DNA from: an uncultured Ruminococcus sp.
Lineage (GTDB): Bacteria; Bacillota; Clostridia; Oscillospirales; Acutalibacteraceae
Reading direction: 5' to 3'
DNA: 7,751 nucleotides
NCBI GenBank assembly: GCA_902783815.1
Contig: CACZSM010000254.1
Coordinates: 1 to 7,751 of the forward strand
The first letter of the stretch is position 1. Each line of letters begins with the position of its first letter. A program made the translations under genes and the position numbers. Of this stretch, positions 1 through 6,179 are shown piece after piece. Below the pieces are notes generated by a model. It was not told where the DNA came from. It saw only the letters and a program-made list of their open reading frames with translations, and ran no database searches.

Positions 1-1223
1 ATATCAGAGATCTTGTTTGTCCGCCGTATGATATTATCAGCGAGGAACAAAGACTTGGTTATCTGAAAACTAATCCGCATAATATCATTCGTCTGGAACT
101 TCCGAAGGGTGAAAATCCGTATTCGGATGCAGCCGTAATCCTTGATGAATGGCTTAAAAACGATATTCTTGAGGTTGATGAAAAGCCTTCTGTATATATC
201 TATGAGGAAGAATTTACTGTCGCCGGAGTAACAAGGAGCTTCAAAGGATGTATTGTCCGTGTTAAACTTGAGGAATTCTCAAAGGGAATAATTCTTCCGC
301 ATGAGGAAACTCTGTCAAAAGCCAAAGAGGACAGATTTAATCTTATGAAGGCTACAAATTGTAATTTCAGTCAGATCTATTCACTTTATAACGATGAAAG
401 TCATAGTATAACCGCTGACCTTGACAGACTTAGCAGCAATAAACCTGTAAATGAACTTAATGATCCGGACGGAGTTACTCACAGACTGTGGATAGTTGAT
501 GATGAAAAGGAAATAAAAATGATAGAATCTGCATTTGCTGATAAAAAGCTCTACATTGCCGATGGCCACCATAGATATGAAACTGCGCTCAACTATCGTA
601 ATTACTGCCGCGAAAATGGTATTGGCAACGGCGGTGAGGACTATGTAATGATGATGCTTGTAGATATGGAACATCCTGGACTTCTCGTCTTGCCAACACA
701 CCGTATAGTGCGTGATCTTTCCGGCTTTGATGCAGAAAAAGTAATGTCTGAATGTGCTCAGTATTTCGATATCATGGATATTGATGGTACTGAAAAAATA
801 GAAACTGCCCTCAACGAGCAGTATAAGGCAGAAAAAAAGGCATTTGCTTTCTATGCCGGCGGAAATAGTTTTAAACTTATGGTACTGAAGGACAGCTCTG
901 TTATATCCGATCTGCTGCCGGAAAAGAGCACAGCTTACTGCGGACTTGATGTAAGTGTACTGCATACGCTTGTTCTTGAAAGAATTTTTGGTATTGATGC
1001 TGAAAATATGGCTAAGCAGATAAACCTTACATATGTCAAAAAGACTGAGGATGCTCTTGAAAGTGTTGAAAGCGGCAAAGCTCAGTGTGCATTTATCCTG
1101 AATCCGACAAGAGTTGAGGAAATAAGAGATGTTGCGGCAGTCGGAGAAAAGATGCCGCAAAAATCCACATATTTCTATCCGAAACTTATAACCGGACTTG
1201 TTATGAATAAGCTCTTTGCCTGA
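1..1223 (+). CDS. DUF1015 family protein, 5'-truncated at the window edge
   Basis: The frame is open from base 3 (first complete codon) to the TGA at 1221-1223, giving 406 visible residues. The family is usually a little over 400 residues and normally begins shortly before a PYD motif; here CPPYDIIS is at visible residues 6-13, so only about 20 residues are probably missing. The ATG at 345 is internal: family-typical sequence precedes it, including PHEETLSKAKEDR just upstream. The family signature ADGHHRYETA is at visible residues 186-195. DUF1015 proteins are predicted soluble and cytoplasmic. I cannot give a proven reaction. The DGHHR core resembles the motif of ParB/sulfiredoxin-fold proteins, some of which (SbnI, archaeal SerK) are free-serine kinases, and from memory DUF1015 genes in clostridia often sit near serine-biosynthesis genes. 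Both links are inference here because the upstream neighbours are outside the window. Family assignment is firm; function is open. Confidence 0.9.
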   Translation, partial: IRDLVCPPYDIISEEQRLGYLKTNPHNIIRLELPKGENPYSDAAVILDEWLKNDILEVDEKPSVYIYEEEFTVAGVTRSFKGCIVRVKLEEFSKGIILPHEETLSKAKEDRFNLMKATNCNFSQIYSLYNDESHSITADLDRLSSNKPVNELNDPDGVTHRLWIVDDEKEIKMIESAFADKKLYIADGHHRYETALNYRNYCRENGIGNGGEDYVMMMLVDMEHPGLLVLPTHRIVRDLSGFDAEKVMSECAQYFDIMDIDGTEKIETALNEQYKAEKKAFAFYAGGNSFKLMVLKDSSVISDLLPEKSTAYCGLDVSVLHTLVLERIFGIDAENMAKQINLTYVKKTEDALESVESGKAQCAFILNPTRVEEIRDVAAVGEKMPQKSTYFYPKLITGLVMNKLFA

Positions 1224-2474
1224 TTACCCGAATACAGCGACAGCACCTGCGGCATCTTCTTTTGCAGCGTCTGAAAACATCTGTTCGTAGGAATATATAA
1301 TAATACCGTCCGCACCGTGTTTTTTTGACAACAAAGCCTGTTTTGTAAGGTTATCGCTGCATTTGAGCCATGTTCCGCTGTCAGCATCAGTAGCGACCTT
1401 ATATGCTGCGAGTCCTATATAAATATCAATATAATCAGAACACATATCAAGCCATTCTGTCAGAGACTTTTCAAAAGGAAGGACAGGATGGCTTTCGCTC
1501 ACATATATCTGAGGACAAATATAATCTGCATATCCTCCTATGCTGCACCAGGTTTTTACATCTGCTCCGATCTTGTAATTATTTTCTATATTGCACTGCG
1601 GTGAAATACCGAATACACAATCCGTTCTGACAGAATGTATTTTCGCATATATGTCTGAGATGAGAATACTGATATTTTCTGTTCTCCATTCACTATGAGA
1701 AAGTGGTTCGGTTTTTACTTCTGAAACATATTTATCATATCCATAGGCATCACATGAAGTATCATTTTCAGGATAAAAATAATCATCTATCTGTATTCCG
1801 TCAACATCATAATTTCCAACTATTTCTGTAATACCCTCAACGATCATTTTTCTGACCTCTGGATATGCGGGGTCAAGATAGGTATTATCTCCGCTTTTAA
1901 AGAAATACCTGTCATTTTCTTTTTGACCGTCATTTTTCCATTTCATAACAGGATTATCATCCGAAAGCTGATCCGGGGTGCTTTTAAGGGATACTCTTAA
2001 AGGATTTACCCAGGCATGGAGAAACAGATTTCTTTTATGCGCTTCTTTCACAGCAATTTCAAGAGCATCATAAGCAGCACTGATTCCCTGCGTACCGCTT
2101 ATAATATGAGAAGCCGGGAATATTTCAGAATGATAAATGGCATCACAGAACGGACGAACCTGAAAAATAACTGTATTTGCACCTGAACCAGATATATTAT
2201 CAAATATCTCTGAGATTTTTTCTGTATAGGCTTTTTCTGACCTGTCTGTACCACTCATGTCAATACTCATATAAGGCAGCCATACACCTGTAACAGGCTT
2301 TTTTTCCTTTTGTTGCTGACTGTCCTCAGATACACTGCTGGAACTGATTTCAGGTGTATTCTTCTCCTTATTGTTGTTATTATCAGTGTTTTTTCCGAAA
2401 GTAAAAATACCTCCTGCAAGGATAGCAACTGGTATAATAACAGATAAAAGTTTCAATACAATATTTTTTAACAT
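1224..2474 (-). CDS. Membrane-anchored GHL10/DUF187 family glycoside hydrolase
   Basis: This 416-residue protein opens with a short basic stretch and one hydrophobic segment (about residues 8-27). There is no lipobox cysteine, so it is an uncleaved anchor or a signal peptide. A polar N/S/E/Q/K-rich linker follows (about 29-60), then a TIM-barrel-type GHL10 domain (about 61-400). Family motifs visible in order are FQVRPFCDAIYHSE (104-117), HAWVNPLR (153-160), YLDPAYPEVR (199-208), DVDGIQIDDYFYP (223-235), FGISPQ (288-293), YADYICPQIY (315-324) and GADGIIIYSYE (387-397). The acidic residues at D229/D230 and the D201 region are plausible active-site positions by family analogy. The E. coli relative DigH (YddW) cleaves peptidoglycan glycan strands that have lost their stem peptides; a similar extracytoplasmic wall role is inferred. 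The start has a GGAAAGG ribosome site (2484-2490) nine bases upstream. It is the last gene of the leftward group, and its TAA directly abuts the TGA of the convergent DUF1015 gene. Confidence 0.88.
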   Translation of the reverse strand: MLKNIVLKLLSVIIPVAILAGGIFTFGKNTDNNNNKEKNTPEISSSSVSEDSQQQKEKKPVTGVWLPYMSIDMSGTDRSEKAYTEKISEIFDNISGSGANTVIFQVRPFCDAIYHSEIFPASHIISGTQGISAAYDALEIAVKEAHKRNLFLHAWVNPLRVSLKSTPDQLSDDNPVMKWKNDGQKENDRYFFKSGDNTYLDPAYPEVRKMIVEGITEIVGNYDVDGIQIDDYFYPENDTSCDAYGYDKYVSEVKTEPLSHSEWRTENISILISDIYAKIHSVRTDCVFGISPQCNIENNYKIGADVKTWCSIGGYADYICPQIYVSESHPVLPFEKSLTEWLDMCSDYIDIYIGLAAYKVATDADSGTWLKCSDNLTKQALLSKKHGADGIIIYSYEQMFSDAAKEDAAGAVAVFG

Positions 2475-2545
2475 ATACTGCGACCTTTCCGTTTTCTATC
2501 AGTATATGAAAAAATACTGGATTCATTCATGCTAATATATTACCG

Positions 2546-3475
2546 CTATGATCCGACTGACTGAGCAAATCCGACTATCAGCGGCATTGTAATGACTGAT
2601 ACAAGCGTTGAAAGCGAAACTAATTTTACAGACAGCTCTGCATCATTATCAAACTTGGCCGCAAACATCGTTGTAGCAGCAGCGGCAGGAGCAGAAGCCG
2701 ATATAACACAGGTAAGAAGAATATTTCCTCTTATTCCGCAAAGCATCATTGCGCCAAATGCTAACAAAGGTATCACAATAAGTCTGAACAATACACAAAG
2801 AAATCCCTTTGCATCCTTGAAAGCATCTGCAATATCTGACTGTGAAAGATAAAAGCCTACGACCATCATCGGAAGCGGAGTATTCAGATTTGCCATAAAT
2901 CCGATTGGCTTTACTATTATATCTGGTACCGGAACTGAAAACAAAAACAGCAAAAGACCTATAGCCATACTTATTATACATGGATTAAGCAATATTTTTT
3001 TAGCTGAAAGGTCTTTGCTGCTGCCAGTTGAAAGCCATACGCCAAATGTCCACATAACTATATTGAACACTACAATATAAACAGCACCGAAAAAAACTCC
3101 GTCCGAACCGATAATTGCCTGCTGCATCGGAAGAGACATATATCCGCAGTTTGAGAAAATAAGCGCAAATCTATAGACCCTGTTCTTTTTCGGTATTTTA
3201 TCATGGAAAACAAGCATTGCAATGACAATTGAAAAAATATGTATTACCAGAGCAGCACCTGCTGCAGTAAGCAAACCGCTTAGCATATCCATATCGAATG
3301 GTCTGATGAAATTCTGAATAATTACACACGGGCAGACAATGTACAATACTATTTCCGTTATCGATTTTACAGCTTTTTCATTCAGCATTTTTGTTTTTCC
3401 GCACAAATATCCGAGCGCTATCAGTATAAAAAGCTCAAATACCTGTGTTCCGACAGTAATAAAATTCCCGATCAT
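2546..3475 (-). CDS. AEC (auxin efflux carrier) family transporter
   Basis: The 309-residue protein is hydrophobic throughout, with about ten likely membrane segments in two blocks of five around a more polar middle (about 150-160). This is the usual size and build of the AEC/malate-permease group. Family-typical features are LGYLCGKTKMLNEKAV near residues 21-36, the broken-helix motif SNCGYMSLPM (108-117), TPLPMMVVG (199-207), and SASAPAAAATTMFAAKF (259-275) leading to LVSLSTLVSVITMPL (285-299). Members move small organic acids, amino acids or indole acids across the cytoplasmic membrane, and substrate cannot be read from sequence. The gene lies 40 bp downstream of nspC and 71 bp upstream of the GHL10 gene on the same strand, so it is probably cotranscribed. 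An AAGGAAAG ribosome site lies a few bases before the ATG. No promoter or terminator stands out in the 40-bp gap. Family is sure; substrate is unknown. Confidence 0.92.
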   Translation of the reverse strand: MIGNFITVGTQVFELFILIALGYLCGKTKMLNEKAVKSITEIVLYIVCPCVIIQNFIRPFDMDMLSGLLTAAGAALVIHIFSIVIAMLVFHDKIPKKNRVYRFALIFSNCGYMSLPMQQAIIGSDGVFFGAVYIVVFNIVMWTFGVWLSTGSSKDLSAKKILLNPCIISMAIGLLLFLFSVPVPDIIVKPIGFMANLNTPLPMMVVGFYLSQSDIADAFKDAKGFLCVLFRLIVIPLLAFGAMMLCGIRGNILLTCVISASAPAAAATTMFAAKFDNDAELSVKLVSLSTLVSVITMPLIVGFAQSVGS

Positions 3476-3515
3476 AAAATTCTTTCCTTATCTTTTGTAA
3501 ATCAGTGTTATTGCC

Positions 3516-4655
3516 TTAAATCCGGTTTTTGAAGTCCTCATAGCCGAATTTTCTGATAAGCTCAATGTTCCCGTCAGAGTGAAGCAGATATATTGACGGC
3601 AGCGGCATACCATTGAAGGTGTTATTTTTTACCATAGTATATATTGCCATATCAGTGAATATCAGTGCATCATTTATTTTAAGTGGTTTTCTGAATGAAT
3701 AATCACCGATAACATCTCCGGCAAGACAGGTCGGACATCCTAAACGATATGTGTATGGCAGAACTCCCGGCTCTTCCGAATTAAAAATATACGGTCTGTA
3801 TGGCATTTCAAGTACATCAGGCATATGACAAGCGGCTGATGTGTCCATAATGGCTATATCCATACCGTTTTTAGTGATATCAAGAACTCTTGAAACAAGG
3901 AATCCGGCATTTATCGCAACGGCTTCTCCTGGTTCAATATATACCTCTACCCCATATTTTTCCTTTACTCTTCTTATCTCATCCACAAGCAGCCGTATAT
4001 TATAATCAGGCTTTGTTATATGATGACCTCCGCCAAAATTCAGCCACTTCATATTATATAAATATTTTCCGAATTTTTCCTCTACACGATGCAGGGTTCT
4101 TACAAGTGTTTCCGCCCCCTGCTCACACATCGTATGAAAATGCAGACCGCTTATTCCGTTAAGCTGATCTTCTTCAAAATTATCTATTGTTATTCCGAGT
4201 CTTGAATTTTCAAAGCATGGGTTGTATATATCAGTTTCTATTTCAGAGTATTCAGGATTTATGCGAAGACCAAACTCAACCTCCGGACATCTCAAAGCCT
4301 TGCTTCTGAAATGTCTCCACTGACTGAATGAGTTAAAAATTATATGATCGCATATTTTAAGAAGCTGATCGAAATCCTCATCTTTGTAAGCCGGGGAGAA
4401 AACATGGATCTGTCTATTCCTCATATGCTCATAAGCAAGTCTTGCTTCATAAAGACCACTCGCTGTTGTACCGCTTATATAATCTGATATCAGCGGATAA
4501 GTGCAGTAGGAAGAAAAAGCCTTCTGAGCAAGCAGAACATGACATCCTGTTTGCCGTTCTACACTTCTTAGTATTTTTAGATTATGTATAAGCGCCTCTT
4601 CATCAATTACATAGCATGGAGTTGGTAAACCTTTGAGTATTTCTGATTTATTCAT
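3516..4655 (-). CDS. nspC: Carboxynorspermidine/carboxyspermidine decarboxylase
   Basis: A PLP enzyme of the alanine-racemase/ornithine-decarboxylase fold (fold III) that decarboxylates carboxynorspermidine or carboxyspermidine, the last step of the aspartate-semialdehyde route to norspermidine or spermidine. The product has 379 residues, typical for NspC. Motifs, numbered from the chosen start: AQKAF with probable Schiff-base K45, HFHTMCEQG (172-180), phosphate-binding NFGGGHH (206-212), EPGEA (241-245), MDTSAACHMPDVLEMPYRP (270-288) and GCPTCLAGD (306-314), which supplies the Cys and Asp near the active site. An in-frame ATG exists 20 codons upstream (4715), but the ATG at 4655 is preferred. 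It has a GAGAGG ribosome site 8 bases upstream, the family-like sequence LKGLPTPCYVID begins at once, and the upstream ATG precedes the predicted transcription start. It is the first gene of the leftward group. The partner carboxynorspermidine dehydrogenase is not in this window. Confidence 0.95.
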   Translation of the reverse strand: MNKSEILKGLPTPCYVIDEEALIHNLKILRSVERQTGCHVLLAQKAFSSYCTYPLISDYISGTTASGLYEARLAYEHMRNRQIHVFSPAYKDEDFDQLLKICDHIIFNSFSQWRHFRSKALRCPEVEFGLRINPEYSEIETDIYNPCFENSRLGITIDNFEEDQLNGISGLHFHTMCEQGAETLVRTLHRVEEKFGKYLYNMKWLNFGGGHHITKPDYNIRLLVDEIRRVKEKYGVEVYIEPGEAVAINAGFLVSRVLDITKNGMDIAIMDTSAACHMPDVLEMPYRPYIFNSEEPGVLPYTYRLGCPTCLAGDVIGDYSFRKPLKINDALIFTDMAIYTMVKNNTFNGMPLPSIYLLHSDGNIELIRKFGYEDFKNRI

Positions 4656-4663
4656 ACTTTGAA

Positions 4664-4669
4664 CCTCTC
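4664..4669 (-). promoter_or_regulatory. Ribosome binding site that fixes the nspC start
   Basis: On the - strand GAGAGG lies 8 bases before the ATG at 4655. No comparable purine-rich site was seen in front of the in-frame ATG at 4715, so translation is expected to begin at 4655. Confidence 0.75.
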
Positions 4670-4703
4670 TATTATGCAAAATTCGGAAAAATCTTCCACC
4701 AAT

Positions 4704-4712
4704 ATTATAACA
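4704..4712 (-). promoter_or_regulatory. nspC promoter, extended -10 type
   Basis: Reading leftward, the sequence is TGTTATAAT: a consensus -10 hexamer TATAAT (4709-4704) preceded by the TGn extension (4712-4710). The matching -35 position about 17 bases further up reads TTTTAT, a poor match, as is common where an extended -10 compensates. Transcription would start near 4697, leaving a leader of about 40 nt before the nspC ATG. That is too short for a typical riboswitch. Confidence 0.65.
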
Positions 4713-4775
4713 CACTTTTACATAAAATAAAAGAATTTTGTACTCATCGGCGCAGTGCGAATTTGAAGTTATCTA

Positions 4776-4804
4776 TTGAATTAATTGCATTTTTGGTGTA
4801 TAAT
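4776..4804 (+). promoter_or_regulatory. dapL promoter, sigma-70/SigA type
   Basis: TTGAAT (4776-4781) and a perfect TATAAT (4799-4804) are separated by exactly 17 bases. The expected start is near 4811, giving a leader of about 57 nt before dapL. The leader has no room for a lysine riboswitch or T-box, so any control is likely at transcription initiation. The promoter faces away from the nspC promoter about 90 bp to the left. Confidence 0.75.
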
Positions 4805-4811
4805 CAGATAG

Positions 4812-4831
4812 AATTCATTGTAATGTGAATT
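4812..4831. promoter_or_regulatory. Possible operator or leader hairpin at the dapL transcription start
   Basis: AATTCA (4812-4817) and TGAATT (4826-4831) form a 6-bp dyad with an 8-base centre, TTGTAATG. It sits immediately after the predicted dapL start point. Placement fits a repressor site or a weak leader hairpin, but short AT-rich dyads are frequent by chance. No regulator gene is visible in the window. Confidence 0.25.
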
Positions 4832-4867
4832 ATGTCTGTATTTATTATTCAGTAAAGGAGTATTCTA

Positions 4868-6052
4868 ATGAAAATCAATAGCAATTTTGATAACCTCGTA
4901 CCCAATTACCTTTTTGCCGAGATCGCTAAGAGAGTTTCTGATTATCAGAAAAATAATCCTGAAAAGGATATTATCCGTCTTGGTATCGGTGATGTTACAC
5001 TTCCGCTTGCACCTGTAGTTGTAGAGGCTCTTAAAAAAGGTTCTGAAGAACTCGGTGTCAAAGAAACATTCAAAGGCTACCCGGACTATGAAGGATATGA
5101 ATTTGTCCGTCAGGCAATCGCGGATTACTACGGTAGTTTTGGCGTAAAGGTTTCAGCTGACGAAATACTTATATCTGACGGCGCTAAATCGGATTGTGGA
5201 AATATTTGTGATATTTTCAGCAAGGATAATATTGTTCTTGTTACCGATCCTGTATATCCTGTATATGTAGATTCCAACATAATGTCCGGAAGAAAAATCA
5301 TCTATGCCGACTGCAATAAGGACAATAACTTTACTGCTATGCCGGATGACAGTGTTCATGCAGATATTATCTATCTTTGCTCTCCTAATAACCCTACAGG
5401 TGCTGCTTATACTCTTGAACAGCTTAAAATATGGGTAAATTATGCCCTGAAAAATGACGCTGTTATCCTTTACGACAGCGCTTATGAAGCATTTATAAGC
5501 GATGACCTTCCGAGATCAATATTCGCAGTAGAAGGCGCAAGAAAATGCGCTATCGAATTCTGCTCACTGTCAAAAACTGCCGGATTCACTGGTACAAGAT
5601 GCGGCTATACTGTTATTCCAAAAGAACTTGAGCGTGATGGGCATAATATATATAAGCTGTGGTACCGTCGTCAGGCAACTAAATTCAATGGAGTTTCATG
5701 GCCTGTACAGTGTGCTGCCGCTGCTGTATTTTCCGATGAAGGACAAAAACAGATAAAGGAAAATCTCTCCTACTACAAGGAAAATGCAAAAATAATCGCT
5801 GAAGCACTGGATGATGCAGGAATATATTATACCGGAGGAAAAAATTCCCCTTATATATGGCTTGAATGTCCGAACGGCATGGGTTCGTGGGAGTTTTTTG
5901 ATCTGCTGCTCGAAAAGGCAAATGTTGTGGGAACACCTGGAGCTGGCTTCGGTAAAAACGGAGAGGGCTTTTTCAGACTCACTTCTTTCGGAGACAGAGA
6001 AAAAACTATTGAGGCTGTAAAAAGACTTAAAAATCTGCTTAATAACATTTAA
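4868..6052 (+). CDS. dapL: LL-diaminopimelate aminotransferase
   Basis: A PLP-dependent class I/II (fold I) aminotransferase that converts tetrahydrodipicolinate and glutamate directly to LL-2,6-diaminopimelate and 2-oxoglutarate, bypassing the acylated DapD/DapC/DapE intermediates of lysine and peptidoglycan synthesis. At 394 residues it is slightly shorter than the usual 400-410. Visible motifs are IRLGIGDVTLPLAP (36-49), GVKETFKGY (63-71), SDGAKSD (103-109, K107), SPNNPTG (172-178), YDSAYE with PLP-ring D203 (202-207), SLSKTAGFTGTRCGY with Schiff-base K236 (233-247) and carboxylate-binding R370 in FFRLTSFG (368-375). The N-terminal LFAEIAKRV is typical of DapL. The start has an AAAGGAG site (4854-4860) seven bases upstream. 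The substrate-loop segment at 70-77 differs from the common GYGPEQGY form (see findings). It is transcribed from its own promoter; ligA lies 127 bp downstream and may be read through. Confidence 0.93.
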   Translation: MKINSNFDNLVPNYLFAEIAKRVSDYQKNNPEKDIIRLGIGDVTLPLAPVVVEALKKGSEELGVKETFKGYPDYEGYEFVRQAIADYYGSFGVKVSADEILISDGAKSDCGNICDIFSKDNIVLVTDPVYPVYVDSNIMSGRKIIYADCNKDNNFTAMPDDSVHADIIYLCSPNNPTGAAYTLEQLKIWVNYALKNDAVILYDSAYEAFISDDLPRSIFAVEGARKCAIEFCSLSKTAGFTGTRCGYTVIPKELERDGHNIYKLWYRRQATKFNGVSWPVQCAAAAVFSDEGQKQIKENLSYYKENAKIIAEALDDAGIYYTGGKNSPYIWLECPNGMGSWEFFDLLLEKANVVGTPGAGFGKNGEGFFRLTSFGDREKTIEAVKRLKNLLNNI

Positions 6053-6066
6053 GTCCGGGTCTGTTA

Positions 6067-6150
6067 TTAATAAATCACTGAAAAACTCGCCTGCATATTT
6101 TCCACCATATTGCACCAGGTTTTCTACGCTCAGGATCAGTGATTTCTTAA
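6067..6150. repeat. 84-bp element with 15-bp terminal inverted repeats, between dapL and ligA
   Basis: The left arm TTAATAAATCACTGA (6067-6081) and right arm TCAGTGATTTCTTAA (6136-6150) pair at 14 of 15 positions; the only mismatch is T6071 against C6146. The ten inner pairs are perfect. A 54-nt interior separates the arms and can pair weakly with itself, for example AAAAC (6082-6086) with GTTTT (6119-6123). The palindromic tetramer TTAA lies at both outer ends. There is no U-tract after the right arm, so it is not a standard terminator. It could be a small dispersed intergenic repeat (MITE-like) or a structured RNA region. The inverted repeat is directly seen; its nature is not established. 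Confidence 0.6.
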
Positions 6151-6165
6151 AGCCCACATAACTGC

Positions 6166-6172
6166 AAAGGAG
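6166..6172 (+). promoter_or_regulatory. Ribosome binding site of ligA
   Basis: AAAGGAG lies seven bases before the ATG at 6180 and matches the dapL site exactly in both core and spacing. It fixes the ligA start, and it sits just outside the right arm of the inverted-repeat element. Confidence 0.8.
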
Positions 6173-6179
6173 ACTTCAC

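Noticed and set aside
381..1160. A 259-codon open frame on the - strand opposite the DUF1015 gene
   Set aside because: Its product has no family resemblance and it lies wholly inside a gene with strong family motifs on the other strand; it is a shadow of AT-rich coding sequence.
2500..2519. Hairpin CAGTAT-N8-ATACTG between the AEC and GHL10 genes as a terminator
   Set aside because: The stem is only 6 bp and AT-rich, and no U-tract follows on the - strand. The TATACT it contains on that strand could pass for a -10 box, but no usable -35 lies upstream.
4656..4715. A 20-residue N-terminal extension of NspC from an upstream ATG
   Set aside because: It lies partly upstream of the predicted transcription start, lacks a ribosome site, and the extension is not family-like, whereas the ATG at 4655 has GAGAGG at good spacing.
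4751..4759. Short GC palindrome CGCA-G-TGCG upstream of the dapL -35 box
   Set aside because: A 4-bp half-site with a one-base centre is too short to separate from chance.
4811..4867. A lysine riboswitch or T-box in the dapL leader
   Set aside because: Only about 57 nt separate the promoter's start point from the ATG, far too short for either element, and no characteristic stems are visible.
6042..6070. A possible ligA promoter, ATAACA-N17-TATTAA with a TGT extension
   Set aside because: Each hexamer matches only 4 of 6 positions, and the -35 overlaps the last codons of dapL in an AT-rich context. It is too weak to call without transcript data.
6136..6150. The right arm of the inverted repeat as the dapL intrinsic terminator
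   Set aside because: The loop is 54 nt, the stem is AT-rich, and the sequence after it (AGCCC) has no run of T.
5696..6157. A 153-codon - strand open frame crossing the 3' end of dapL and the inverted-repeat element
   Set aside because: It starts at a GTG without a clear ribosome site, and more than two thirds of it is antisense to dapL. The protein-like look near its start comes from the repeat element and is noted there.
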